A DNA stretch of 64,000 nucleotides from Labilibaculum manganireducens (GTDB lineage: Bacteria > Bacteroidota > Bacteroidia > Bacteroidales > Marinifilaceae), in contig NZ_MVDE01000017.1 of assembly GCF_002843385.1 (NCBI RefSeq), positions 1-64,000 on the forward strand, read 5' to 3'. A model generated the notes under the pieces. It was not told where the DNA came from, did not search any database, and worked only from the letters and a program-made list of their open reading frames with translations. Positions 7,518 to 16,508 of this stretch are shown piece by piece. Each line of letters starts with the position of its first letter. Position 1 is the stretch's first letter. The translations under genes were made by a program, and so were the position numbers.

Positions 7518-8900
7518 CTACATTACCAGTTCGAATGATTCTTCAGGGCAGGCTGCATCCTGCTGATCCATAAGTTCAGAAAGAATTTTTTCAAGAATTC
7601 TCAATCCTCCCATATAGCCTAGTGTTGGAAAATAACTGTGTCCGATACGGTCAATAATTGGGAAGCCCATTCTTACAAATGGAATCTTTTCATCTCTTGA
7701 AATGTATTTTCCATAGGTGTTTCCAATTAACAGATCCACAGGATTTTCTTTGATCCATTGGTGCATTAAAAACATATCGGCATTGGCACCGTTTTTATAT
7801 TTGGCCTCTGGTACACTTTTGCTTAGAATCTTTTCCATTCTTTTTTCGAATGTTTTACCTGGAGTTCCTGAAACAATGTAAACTGGTTTCATATCCATGT
7901 CTACCAAAAACTCTGCTAATGGAATCAATTGATCGGGATCACCCCATAATGCAACACGTTTACCATACAGGTATTGGTGCATATCAGTAATAACATCAAC
8001 CAAACGTCCACGTTCATCGTTAATGGATTCAGGAACAGAAACAGATCCAAGTTTTGCCAGTGACTGAATAAAACGGTCAGTTGCCTGAATGCCAATTGGC
8101 AGATCCTGCATACTGAATTTTACTTTACACTGATTGTCGAGATTGATAGCTGCTTTTTCCGTTGCCCATTCACCCAAAGCAATAGTATGAAGGCTGTCAC
8201 CCATGCTTACCATTTCAGGAATTGTAGTTCCTCCTTTGGGATACATTTCAAATTTCCCGTTCATTGGCGAATCCAAGACATCTGAAGTGTCAGGAAGCAA
8301 AACATTTTTCACCTTCATTAGTTTTAAAATCCTTTTTAATTCTCTCATATCAGAAGGTTCTACCCAACCAGAGAGAATATTCAGCTGATTTTTAAGGTTA
8401 TCGCTTTTCTTAGCGAAATATTTTACAATACCTTCCAGCATATTGGCGTAACCAGTAACATGACTCCCCACATAACTTGGGGTTGGAGCCTGTATCACGT
8501 GCTTTCCTTCCGGAATTTTACCATCCGATGCAGCCTTACTTACAATCTGACCTAAGTCATCGCCAATTGTTTCTGATAAACATGTGGAATGTACAGCAAT
8601 AATATCCGGTTCATATATTGTAAAGATATTTGTGATTGCCTGCAGTAAGTTTGCTTGTCCGCCAAAAACAGATGAACCTTCGGTAAATGAACTGGTTGCA
8701 GCCATTACAGGTTCTTTGTAGTGTCGGGTTAAAGTACTTCTGTGATAGGAACAGCAGCCTTGTGAGCCATGACTGTGAGGCAAACATCCGTGTATTCCTA
8801 ATGCGGCATACATTGCGCCAACAGGCTGACAGGTCTTCGCCGGATTTACCGTTAAGGCCTTTCTCTCTACTATTTTACTTGTTGTATGATTTAATAACAT
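7518..8900 (-). CDS. nifK: Nitrogenase molybdenum-iron protein beta chain NifK
   Basis: The beta subunit of dinitrogenase (460 aa), which supplies half of the P-cluster ligands. Cysteines C24 (AKTCQPVGA), C49 (HGSQGC) and C107 (HSTCLSETIGDD) have exactly the spacing of Azotobacter beta C70, C95 and C153. The protein therefore lacks about 46 N-terminal residues of the Azotobacter form, as in other short-beta nitrogenases. The C-terminal FVRMGFPIIDRIGHSYFPTLGY is the family signature. It begins 14 nt after nifD and is followed by a structured gap before nifE. Confidence 0.97.
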   Translation of the reverse strand: MLLNHTTSKIVERKALTVNPAKTCQPVGAMYAALGIHGCLPHSHGSQGCCSYHRSTLTRHYKEPVMAATSSFTEGSSVFGGQANLLQAITNIFTIYEPDIIAVHSTCLSETIGDDLGQIVSKAASDGKIPEGKHVIQAPTPSYVGSHVTGYANMLEGIVKYFAKKSDNLKNQLNILSGWVEPSDMRELKRILKLMKVKNVLLPDTSDVLDSPMNGKFEMYPKGGTTIPEMVSMGDSLHTIALGEWATEKAAINLDNQCKVKFSMQDLPIGIQATDRFIQSLAKLGSVSVPESINDERGRLVDVITDMHQYLYGKRVALWGDPDQLIPLAEFLVDMDMKPVYIVSGTPGKTFEKRMEKILSKSVPEAKYKNGANADMFLMHQWIKENPVDLLIGNTYGKYISRDEKIPFVRMGFPIIDRIGHSYFPTLGYMGGLRILEKILSELMDQQDAACPEESFELVM

Positions 8901-8914
8901 CTATTTGTCCTCCT

Positions 8915-10546
8915 TTATTCGTTAATGGCAAAACTTCCAACAATTTCAGGGTCGGTTTTCCAAGGTGTAGTAACCATTTTCCAGATTCTTGTGCAAAGCA
9001 TACGCTCCATTTCCAGATAGAAATTGATTGCTCCTTCAAAACCTGCATAGGGTCCACCGTAATCGTAACTGTGTAGTTGTTTCAATGGAACTCCTGACTT
9101 TTGTACCACATATTTTTCCTTAATACCTGCACAAAAAATATCAGGTTTGTAGTACTCAATCAGCTTTTCGGTTTCCCAATGGTTGATGTCATCAATAACC
9201 AGTGAGTTCTTTTTCATTTCGGGCATCATGCCGTCATAGTTGCTGAATTCGTAACCATTTTTAAGAAGTTTTTCTTTTTTTACAGCTAAGTCTTCGCGGT
9301 ATAATTCAAGATCTTTCTCAACAGTCAGATCTTCAATGTTTCGGGTGTCGGCATCAATTTTGATGCTTGGAATAACATCTCTGCCTTCGTAATCGTCACG
9401 GTGAGCAAATTCATATCCTGCCGATACTGTGGTTACACCTATTTCAGTGAATAAATCCTGATAATGATGAGCTCTTGAACCTCCAACAAACATCATAGCC
9501 AATTTGCCTTCTGTTTTTGCTTTCACAGCTTCTCTTACCGTTTCCACTTTCTTCATCTCGCGCTCAATAATCTCTTCCACTTTTGCACTTAGCTCAGCAT
9601 CATCAAAATACTCAGCGACTTTACGAAGAGCTTTTGCACTGCCTTCTGCACCAATGAAACTAACTTTCACCCAGGGAATACCATATTTCTCTTCCATCAT
9701 CTCAGCAATGTAATTGATGGAGCGGTGACACATAATCAGGTTCAGATCGGCCATATGAGAGTATTCCATGCTTTCGATCGTAGAGTTTCCACTAAATGTG
9801 GACAGCAAAGTGATTCCTGCTTCATCAAACAATCTTTCCAATTCAAAGGCATCACCACCAATATTGTATTCGCCAAGCAAATTAATTTGGTATTTACCGA
9901 TGCGCTCTCTGTTGTTGTTTCCAATTACATTTTTGAATACTCCATTGTTTGCGATGTGATGACCAGCAGACTGAGACACGCCTCGGTATCCTTCGCAGCT
10001 AAAACCGAAAATATTAATTCCCAATTCTTCTTTCATTTCGCGGGATACAGAATGAACATCATCTCCGATCAAACCAACAGGACAGGTTGAGAAAATACCA
10101 ATCGCTTTGGGTTTAAAAATCTCGAATGCTTCTCGAACGGCATCTTTTAGCTTAGCTTCACCACCAAATACAATGTTAGAATCCTGTATGTCGGTAGAAA
10201 AACTGTAGGTAATAAAGTTATCTTCTCCTTCAGCAGGTCTGGTTTGGTTTCTTCTTGTAAGCCAGGCGTAAAAACTGCAGCCAATTGGCCCGTGAACCAA
10301 GTTGATAATATCTCTGGTTGGGCCTAATACTACCCCTTTACATCCTGCGTAAGTACATCCCCGTTGAGTAATAATTCCCGGAATGGTTCTTACGTTGGCT
10401 TGAATTTCTTTTCCTTCGGCAGGATCATTAACCACCAATGACTTTTGACGTTTCTTGGCAATTTTTGTCGGGTATTTTGCCATAATTTCATCCATCACTT
10501 TCGATGGATCCGGCAAACCCTGTGTTATATCTAATTTTTTTACCAT
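8915..10546 (-). CDS. nifD: Nitrogenase molybdenum-iron protein alpha chain NifD
   Basis: The alpha subunit of dinitrogenase, carrying FeMo-co. With the start at ATG 10546 (MVKKLDITQG, 543 aa), P-cluster ligands are C64, C90 and C155, the substrate-channel pair is Q192/H196 (RGVSQSAGHH), and FeMo-co ligands are C273 (LIMCHRSINY) and H492 (LHSYDYGGPYAGF). The cofactor His lies 50 residues later than in Azotobacter (H442), which shows a ~50-residue insertion around 385-445, as in Clostridium-type NifD. The presence of both FeMo-co ligands indicates an active catalytic subunit. The frame extends to 10579, but that would overlap nifI2. VnfD/AnfD are less likely: no delta-subunit gene (vnfG/anfG) lies between D and K. 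Confidence 0.97.
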   Translation of the reverse strand: MVKKLDITQGLPDPSKVMDEIMAKYPTKIAKKRQKSLVVNDPAEGKEIQANVRTIPGIITQRGCTYAGCKGVVLGPTRDIINLVHGPIGCSFYAWLTRRNQTRPAEGEDNFITYSFSTDIQDSNIVFGGEAKLKDAVREAFEIFKPKAIGIFSTCPVGLIGDDVHSVSREMKEELGINIFGFSCEGYRGVSQSAGHHIANNGVFKNVIGNNNRERIGKYQINLLGEYNIGGDAFELERLFDEAGITLLSTFSGNSTIESMEYSHMADLNLIMCHRSINYIAEMMEEKYGIPWVKVSFIGAEGSAKALRKVAEYFDDAELSAKVEEIIEREMKKVETVREAVKAKTEGKLAMMFVGGSRAHHYQDLFTEIGVTTVSAGYEFAHRDDYEGRDVIPSIKIDADTRNIEDLTVEKDLELYREDLAVKKEKLLKNGYEFSNYDGMMPEMKKNSLVIDDINHWETEKLIEYYKPDIFCAGIKEKYVVQKSGVPLKQLHSYDYGGPYAGFEGAINFYLEMERMLCTRIWKMVTTPWKTDPEIVGSFAINE

Positions 10547-10556
10547 AGCTTTTCGT

Positions 10557-10937
10557 TTAATTATCCAGAACTTGATCACCGCTTTCTGCAGTTCTTACAC
10601 GTATCGCTTCATTTACAGGCAAAACGAAAATTTTACCATCTCCTGGGCTTTTTGATTGATTGGCTTCGATTATTGTTTCGATACATTCTGATACCTTATG
10701 GTTCGGAACAACAACTTGAAGCAGGCGTTGAGGGCGAAGTCTGGGCTCTTTTCCTAAAAGCTCCAATGCTTCAGGCTGATCATTCTTCACGCCTTCTAAA
10801 ACTTTAGCATCCCAAAGGCCTTTGCCACGTCCGAATACACTACCAGTTGCAGTCATCGAAGAAAATCCGGCATCACGTAAAGCCCTTTTGGTTTTGTTCA
10901 TTTTGTTAATCTTGATAATGGACATTATACACTTCAT
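10557..10937 (-). CDS. nifI2: PII-like nitrogenase regulator NifI2
   Basis: A GlnB/PII-family protein (126 aa). In methanogens NifI1 and NifI2 form a complex that binds dinitrogenase and switches it off when ammonium is present; 2-oxoglutarate and ATP relieve this. Visible PII features are the start MKCIMSIIKINKMNKTKRAL, a T-loop region FGRGKGLWDAKVLEG.., and the C-terminal SPGDGKIFVLPVNEAIRVRT. It lies between nifI1 (18-nt gap) and nifD (10-nt gap), the canonical position of nifI2. The longer T-loop distinguishes it from NifI1. Confidence 0.93.
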   Translation of the reverse strand: MKCIMSIIKINKMNKTKRALRDAGFSSMTATGSVFGRGKGLWDAKVLEGVKNDQPEALELLGKEPRLRPQRLLQVVVPNHKVSECIETIIEANQSKSPGDGKIFVLPVNEAIRVRTAESGDQVLDN

Positions 10938-10955
10938 ACCTTCGAGTTTTTAGGT

Positions 10956-11282
10956 TTATAATTCTTTGGTGCCTCTGCTTATTGTATAGGCTTCATCAAC
11001 AGGAGATACGAATATTTTTCCATCACCGAAGGCTCCTTTTGGAGTGGATCGGGCAGCATCCAAAATGGTATTGATGGCGAAGTCTTTGTCTTCATCTTTT
11101 ATAACCATCATCAGCATTTCTTTAGGCAGTTCATCGTAAGTAACATCACCAATTTTGATTCCCCGTTGCTTACCGCGGCCAACCACAGGCATTTTTGTTA
11201 CAGCGATGTATCCAGCTTCAAACAGAGCTTTTAAGACCTTATTGGTTTTTTCAGGGCGGATTATTGCTTTTATCATTAACAT
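10956..11282 (-). CDS. nifI1: PII-like nitrogenase regulator NifI1
   Basis: A 108-residue GlnB/PII-family protein, partner of NifI2 in post-translational switch-off of nitrogenase. It begins MLMIKAIIRPEKTNKVLKAL, has the T-loop segment VVGRGKQRGIKIGDVTYDELPK and ends with the PII nucleotide-binding signature GAFGDGKIFVSPVDEAYTIS. It lies 58 nt after nifH. Presence of nifI1-nifI2 between nifH and nifD marks the nitrogenase lineage shared by methanogens, clostridia and green sulfur bacteria. Confidence 0.93.
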   Translation of the reverse strand: MLMIKAIIRPEKTNKVLKALFEAGYIAVTKMPVVGRGKQRGIKIGDVTYDELPKEMLMMVIKDEDKDFAINTILDAARSTPKGAFGDGKIFVSPVDEAYTISRGTKEL

Positions 11283-11340
11283 AGTCTGTATTGTTTTAAA
11301 TGTTTGGGATTATGTGTTTTATTAATTTGGGTAAGATTTG

Positions 11341-12285
<945 letters not shown>

Positions 12286-12330
12286 TTATTGTTTCTTTAT
12301 CCGTATTTGTTTTGCATTGCAGACACTTCG

Positions 12331-12354
12331 ATTTCCTACAAATTTGTAGGAAAT
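12331..12354. promoter_or_regulatory. 24-bp perfect palindrome, candidate operator or UAS
   Basis: The half-site ATTTCCTACAAA is followed directly by its exact reverse complement TTTGTAGGAAAT with no spacer. It lies 166 bp upstream of the nifH start and about 330 bp upstream of the activator start, a distance suited to an enhancer-type site. It does not match the NifA site TGT-N10-ACA or the VnfA site GTAC-N6-GTAC. Probably bound by a dimeric HTH protein, possibly the adjacent activator. Confidence 0.7.
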
Positions 12355-12627
12355 ATGGTTTTGGAGTACATATTTGAATTTAAGTGTGTAATCGTTGGTT
12401 CAGTAAGGGATTTCGATCTGTTTGATTATTTGATTCATACAGAAATGTATTTTAAACACGATGTTGAATTGAGGATTCAAACTGTAATAAAATGGTTTTG
12501 TAAGTGATGGGAATTGTTTAAATGGGGGTGTATTGGTTTTTAATGTATTTTTATTTGCATCAAACTGTATTTTTAATAGGGTATGATTTGTAATAAATAT
12601 AAATTATTAAATGAATTGTGTATTTTA

Positions 12628-12658
12628 TGGGGGTGTTGTTGCTTTTTTTATAATTTTG
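12628..12658 (+). promoter_or_regulatory. Overlapping candidate promoters of the nif activator
   Basis: TGG at 12628-12630 and TTGC at 12639-12642 have the exact spacing of a sigma-54 promoter (TGG-N8-TTGC), although the CAC of the -24 box is GGG here. TAATTTTG at 12651-12658 fits the Bacteroidetes TAnnTTTG -7 box. Either would place the transcript start after 12650, so the coding start must be downstream, favouring ATG 12686 (or 12662) over 12611. Confidence 0.4.
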
Positions 12659-12685
12659 CAGATGTACCCCCTTAAATATTCGCTT

Positions 12686-14242
12686 ATGAGTTTAAAATGC
12701 AAAAAAGCAGGCGACGAATGTTATGGTTTTAATGAAATGTCTCTTCTTTTCGATATAAGCCAAAGACTTTTGAACAGTAATGAATTAAAAAAGGATTTAT
12801 CTCCGATATTAGCTTGTTTGGTGAAACATTTGAATGCCGAAAGAAGTTTTATCACGATTTTTAATCGGCAAACAAACCGGATGATGATTGAGGCTGCCTA
12901 TGGATTAAGTGCATCGCAGCAAGCAAGGGGAAAGTACGATTTGGGTGAAGGAATTATAGGTAAGGTTGTTGAATTGGCCAGGCCTGTTGTTATTTCTGAA
13001 ATATCAAAATCGAAACTTTTTATCAACAAAATTAAAACGGAACTTACAAAAGACGGACACGAGTTAACTTTTATTTGTGTGCCGCTTTTGCTTGATAATG
13101 TTGTAACCGGAGCCTTAAGTGTTGTGAGAATTTACAATTCCAACATTTCTGTTAATGAGGATATTCAGCTATTGAGTATTGTTGGATCGATGATTGCAAA
13201 AACGGCCCGATACAAGCAAGCTAAGCTTGAAGAATTAGAAGCATTACGAGAACAAAACAGAGAATTGCAAAGTCAGCTCGATAGCCAAAAACCGCATAAT
13301 ATTATTGGTAACTCAGGCAAAATGTGTGATTTGTATGCATTGGTGAATCGGGTGGCCCAAACAAACAGCACGGTTTTGTTACGTGGCGAAAGTGGGATTG
13401 GAAAAGAACTATTTGCTGAGGAAATACATGCCAAAAGCAAACAAAAGGATCGTAAACTAATTAAAGTAAATTGTTCTGCATTGCCGGAAAGTTTAATTGA
13501 AAGTGAACTTTTTGGACATGAGAAAGGTGCATATACAGGAGCTGATCAAATGCGAAAGGGGAGATTTGAATTAGCCGATGGGGGAACAATATTTTTGGAT
13601 GAAATAGGTGATTTGCCTTTATCTACGCAAGTAAAATTGTTACGGGTTCTGCAGGAAAGAGAGTTTGAACGTGTGGGTGGTTCTAAAACCATTAAGGTTG
13701 ATGTGCGAATAGTGGCAGCAACAAACCGTAATTTGGAGGAGCTAATTGAGAATGGTGATTTTAGAGAAGATTTCTATTACAGAATTAATGTTTTTCCAAT
13801 ATTTATTCCTCCTTTACGACACAGAAGAGATGATATTCCAATTTTGGTTGATCATTTTATCGATAAATTTAATCGAAAGAATAATTTTCAAATTAAAAGA
13901 ATTACAACATCTGCAATAAATATGTTGATGGTTCATCGTTGGCCTGGAAATATTCGGGAACTGGAGAATGTAATTGAGCGATCGTGCATAATGACGAAAG
14001 ATAATGTTATTCATAGTTACGATTTACCTCCAACTCTTCAAACTGCCGATTCAACAAACAGTGTAATGGAAGGTGGAATGATGGTTGTGGTTGAGCAGCT
14101 TGAAAAACAATTGATTCGGGATGCACTCACGACTACGGCCGGGAATGTGACAAAAGCGGCTGAATTGCTTTGTATTACAGAGAGAATGCTGGGGACAAGA
14201 GTAAAAAAATATGAGATTGAAACCTGGCGTTTTAAAGTGTAA
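12686..14242 (+). CDS. nifA: Sigma-54-dependent activator, NifA-like (GAF-AAA+-HTH)
   Basis: A 518-residue enhancer-binding protein, the likely activator of the divergent nif operon. Order: two cysteines C5 and C12 just before the first domain, a GAF domain (about 18-190), a short coiled linker, the AAA+ domain with Walker A GESGIGKE, the sigma-54 contact loop as GAYTGA (the Y variant of GAFTGA), GGTIFLDEIGDLP and the R-finger region FREDFYYRINVFPI, and a Fis-type HTH (GNVTKAAELLCITERMLGTRVKK). The cysteine cluster of oxygen-sensitive proteobacterial NifA between AAA+ and HTH is absent. The N-terminal cysteine pair instead recalls VnfA/AnfA. Frame is open from 12611, but promoter elements overlap that stretch. 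Assignment to NifA is by architecture and position. Confidence 0.85.
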   Translation: MSLKCKKAGDECYGFNEMSLLFDISQRLLNSNELKKDLSPILACLVKHLNAERSFITIFNRQTNRMMIEAAYGLSASQQARGKYDLGEGIIGKVVELARPVVISEISKSKLFINKIKTELTKDGHELTFICVPLLLDNVVTGALSVVRIYNSNISVNEDIQLLSIVGSMIAKTARYKQAKLEELEALREQNRELQSQLDSQKPHNIIGNSGKMCDLYALVNRVAQTNSTVLLRGESGIGKELFAEEIHAKSKQKDRKLIKVNCSALPESLIESELFGHEKGAYTGADQMRKGRFELADGGTIFLDEIGDLPLSTQVKLLRVLQEREFERVGGSKTIKVDVRIVAATNRNLEELIENGDFREDFYYRINVFPIFIPPLRHRRDDIPILVDHFIDKFNRKNNFQIKRITTSAINMLMVHRWPGNIRELENVIERSCIMTKDNVIHSYDLPPTLQTADSTNSVMEGGMMVVVEQLEKQLIRDALTTTAGNVTKAAELLCITERMLGTRVKKYEIETWRFKV

Positions 14243-14290
14243 TTTTAAAATAGATTTCCAAACTGTAAATGCTTTTGCAAACCGAAAAAC

Positions 14291-14776
14291 ATGACAACAC
14301 TTCCTTTTTCCTTTGTAGAGCTGAATCTTGATGATTCGGATCATCAGGCTGCATTGTTCAATTTAATGAATGCGTATATGTTGGATCGGATGGGATGTGA
14401 AAAGCCATTGCACGTCGATTCTTTCAAAGAATTAGTACGTGGATTGCAAAAACAGGCTAATTATATTGGTGTGTTGGTGATAAATGAGAATAAATATATT
14501 GCTTTGGCGAATTGCTTTGTGAATTTTTCAACGTTTAAGATGTCTTCTCTCATAAACATTCATGACTTAATAGTTTTACCTGATTACAGGGGGAAAGGTG
14601 TAGGGCGATTCTTAATGCAATCTGTTAAAGCCATTGCCCGGAAGAAGGATTGCTGCAAAATAACCTTAGAGGTTCGAAACGACAATCAAACAGCTCAAAA
14701 TCTTTACCTTTCGGAAGGTTTCAAGGAGTGTAATCCTCCAATGTATTTTTGGGAAACAACAATTGATCGGGCTTAA
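14291..14776 (+). CDS. GNAT-family N-acetyltransferase
   Basis: A 161-residue acetyltransferase. The acetyl-CoA-binding motif A is visible as DLIVLPDYRGKGVGRFLMQ, and motif B as LEVRNDNQTAQNLYLSEGFKEC. The substrate is unknown. It begins 48 nt after the activator on the same strand and may be co-transcribed, but nothing in its sequence ties it to nitrogen fixation. Confidence 0.85.
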   Translation: MTTLPFSFVELNLDDSDHQAALFNLMNAYMLDRMGCEKPLHVDSFKELVRGLQKQANYIGVLVINENKYIALANCFVNFSTFKMSSLINIHDLIVLPDYRGKGVGRFLMQSVKAIARKKDCCKITLEVRNDNQTAQNLYLSEGFKECNPPMYFWETTIDRA

Positions 14777-15193
14777 AATTAGAAACTATTTAAAAATTTA
14801 TTCTTTAGCTTTTCATAAGCCAAAAAGATCAAGAACCACTATTCGCATCAAATTTGCCTTATTCTGAGTCTTTTTTCTTCGATAAAAATTTCTATAAATA
14901 AATTTAAACAGCTTCTAAAAATACTTTTGAAATTAAATTGGTATTAACAACTAATAATTACCTGCCTAATGTATTGCCCTCGCTTTTATAAAATTATAAT
15001 TGCGATTTTTTCATTTAACGAAGCCGTTAACGTATTATAATGACTTGCCTAAGCCTTTGGTGGAGGTATTAACAAATAATAACGACTTATTTTTGATGTT
15101 TCTCTGCAAAATGCTTATTGCTTCTGGCTTTCGAGGGTTTTACTTTCTAAAAATAAATTTGAACAGCTTCTTAGGCGAATTAATTATTTGAGG
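14777..15193. repeat. Non-coding region with decayed repeats, including a remnant of the MITE-like element
   Basis: No convincing gene. TTTTGAAATTAAATTGGTAT at 14925-14944 is identical to the right end of the 163-bp repeats at 16332 and 51917. Upstream, CATCAAAtttGCCTTAT (near 14849) recalls their left part, so 14840-14944 may be a decayed copy. AATAAATTTRAACAGCTTCT occurs at 14897-14916 and 15152-15171, and GGTATTAACAA-TAATAA occurs near 14940 and 15066. Confidence 0.5.
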
Positions 15194-16207
15194 TTATGAA
15201 TTAATTACCAAATCCTTCAAGGTGGCAATCCACTTCGGATGATCGTTTAGGCTCTCAACCAAGGCTAATTTTTCGCCACCGTTTTCCTCGAAAATTTCTC
15301 GGTATTCCATTCCAATTTCTACAGTTGTCTCTAAGCAATCAGCAACAAAAGCAGGACTGAAAACAAGTATCTTTTTAGTGCCATTTTTTGCTTTTTCTTC
15401 CACTACTTTATCAGAGAATGGTTCCAGCCAGTTTTTGTCCAATCGGGATTGAAAGGAAACGGTATATTTTTCTTTGGGAATAGATAATTTTTCAGCCAAT
15501 AAGCGACTGGTCTCGAAGCAGGTTGAACGGTAACAATAATAATCTGTTTCCGGAATAAATTTTTTGTGACAATCGCATTTAAAACAATTCCGGTTAGGAT
15601 GAACTTTGTTTATTTGACGAATTGGCAGTCCATGATAAGAGAATATGAAATGATCAAAATTGTTTAAATCATGCATTTTGGCATTTTCAGCAATAGTATC
15701 AAGGTATCCTTCATGGTCGAAGAATTGGTTTACAAATTTAACTTCAGGAATTACTTCCCAGGATTTGATAATTTCCATAGCCTTCTGGAAGGTAGAACCT
15801 GTTGATGAGGAAGCATATTGAGGATACATTGGAAGGATAATCAACTTCTGAGGCATATCCTTTTGTATTTTATCCAAAACGCTCTTCATCGAAGGTTGCT
15901 GATAGCGCATGGCCATCTCTACAGTAAAATTGGAATCCAGTTGCTTTTGAAGCAAGTCTTTTACTTTTTCTCCGTAAATCATCAATGGAGAACCTTCTTT
16001 GGTCCACAATTTTTTGTAGATTTTTGATGAACCTTTTGCCCGAAAAGGAACGATAATAAGGTTTACTAATATTTTCCGTAACAACCAGGGAATGTCAATT
16101 ACTCTCGGGTCGTTTAGGAATTCGAAAAGATAGGTGCGAACATCAGATACATCAGGACTTTTTGGTGTTCCTAAATTGAGTAGTAAAACAGTCGTTTTTT
16201 TTGACAT
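15194..16207 (-). CDS. hemH: Ferrochelatase HemH
   Basis: Ferrochelatase (337 aa) inserts Fe2+ into protoporphyrin IX (or coproporphyrin III), the last or second-last step of heme synthesis. It starts with VLLLNLGTPKSPDVSDVRTYL, has MYPQYASSSTGS, the catalytic histidine in FSYHGLPIRQI, and the acidic FSPAFVADCLETTVEIG near the C-terminus. Cysteines in NCFKCDCHKK and YYCYRSTC (about 215-240) are unusual-looking and might bind a metal. hemF lies upstream on the same strand, separated by a MITE-like repeat. Confidence 0.95.
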   Translation of the reverse strand: MSKKTTVLLLNLGTPKSPDVSDVRTYLFEFLNDPRVIDIPWLLRKILVNLIIVPFRAKGSSKIYKKLWTKEGSPLMIYGEKVKDLLQKQLDSNFTVEMAMRYQQPSMKSVLDKIQKDMPQKLIILPMYPQYASSSTGSTFQKAMEIIKSWEVIPEVKFVNQFFDHEGYLDTIAENAKMHDLNNFDHFIFSYHGLPIRQINKVHPNRNCFKCDCHKKFIPETDYYCYRSTCFETSRLLAEKLSIPKEKYTVSFQSRLDKNWLEPFSDKVVEEKAKNGTKKILVFSPAFVADCLETTVEIGMEYREIFEENGGEKLALVESLNDHPKWIATLKDLVINS

Positions 16208-16331
16208 AGTGTTCGTGTTGATTATTGAGATAAAAAAGGAGTGCTTAGCTGTTTTCCAGTTTAAAGTAATAAAAATTTTCTTCTACTTCTAAACAAATCA
16301 AACAGCGAATTGTTTTTTGATTTGGTAAGTA

Positions 16332-16494
16332 ATACCAAATTAACATCAAAACATGCCTTATAAAATGTTTCTTTTCAGCTATATCTTCGTTAAAAAAGAT
16401 GCATCGTAACATGGCTATGCTTTACTTTTTTGCCTCGATACAGCTAAAAATTCATTCATTTTAATTAAAGTCTATTTTGAAATTAAATTGGTAT
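16332..16494 (+). mobile_element. MITE-like element, copy A
   Basis: A 163-bp non-coding repeat, 161/163 identical to 51917-52079 and in the same orientation. The left end ATACCAAATTAACATCAAAA and the reverse complement of the right end, ATACCAATTTAATTTCAAAA, match at 17 of 20 positions (terminal inverted repeats). A second inverted repeat is nested inside (AGCTATATC against GATACAGCT). Both ends carry TA, compatible with TA target duplication of Tc1/mariner-IS630 type elements. It lies 14 bp after the hemF stop and 125 bp before hemH. Confidence 0.8.
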
Positions 16495-16508
16495 AAACAG
16501 GATTGTAA

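Noticed and set aside
12611-12685. N-terminal extension of the activator from ATG 12611
   Set aside because: The stretch contains promoter-like elements (TGG-N8-TTGC and TAATTTTG) and has no family similarity; ATG 12686 is more likely.
15000-15191. 63-codon open frame in the repeat-rich gap
   Set aside because: It overlaps decayed repeats and shows no coding character.
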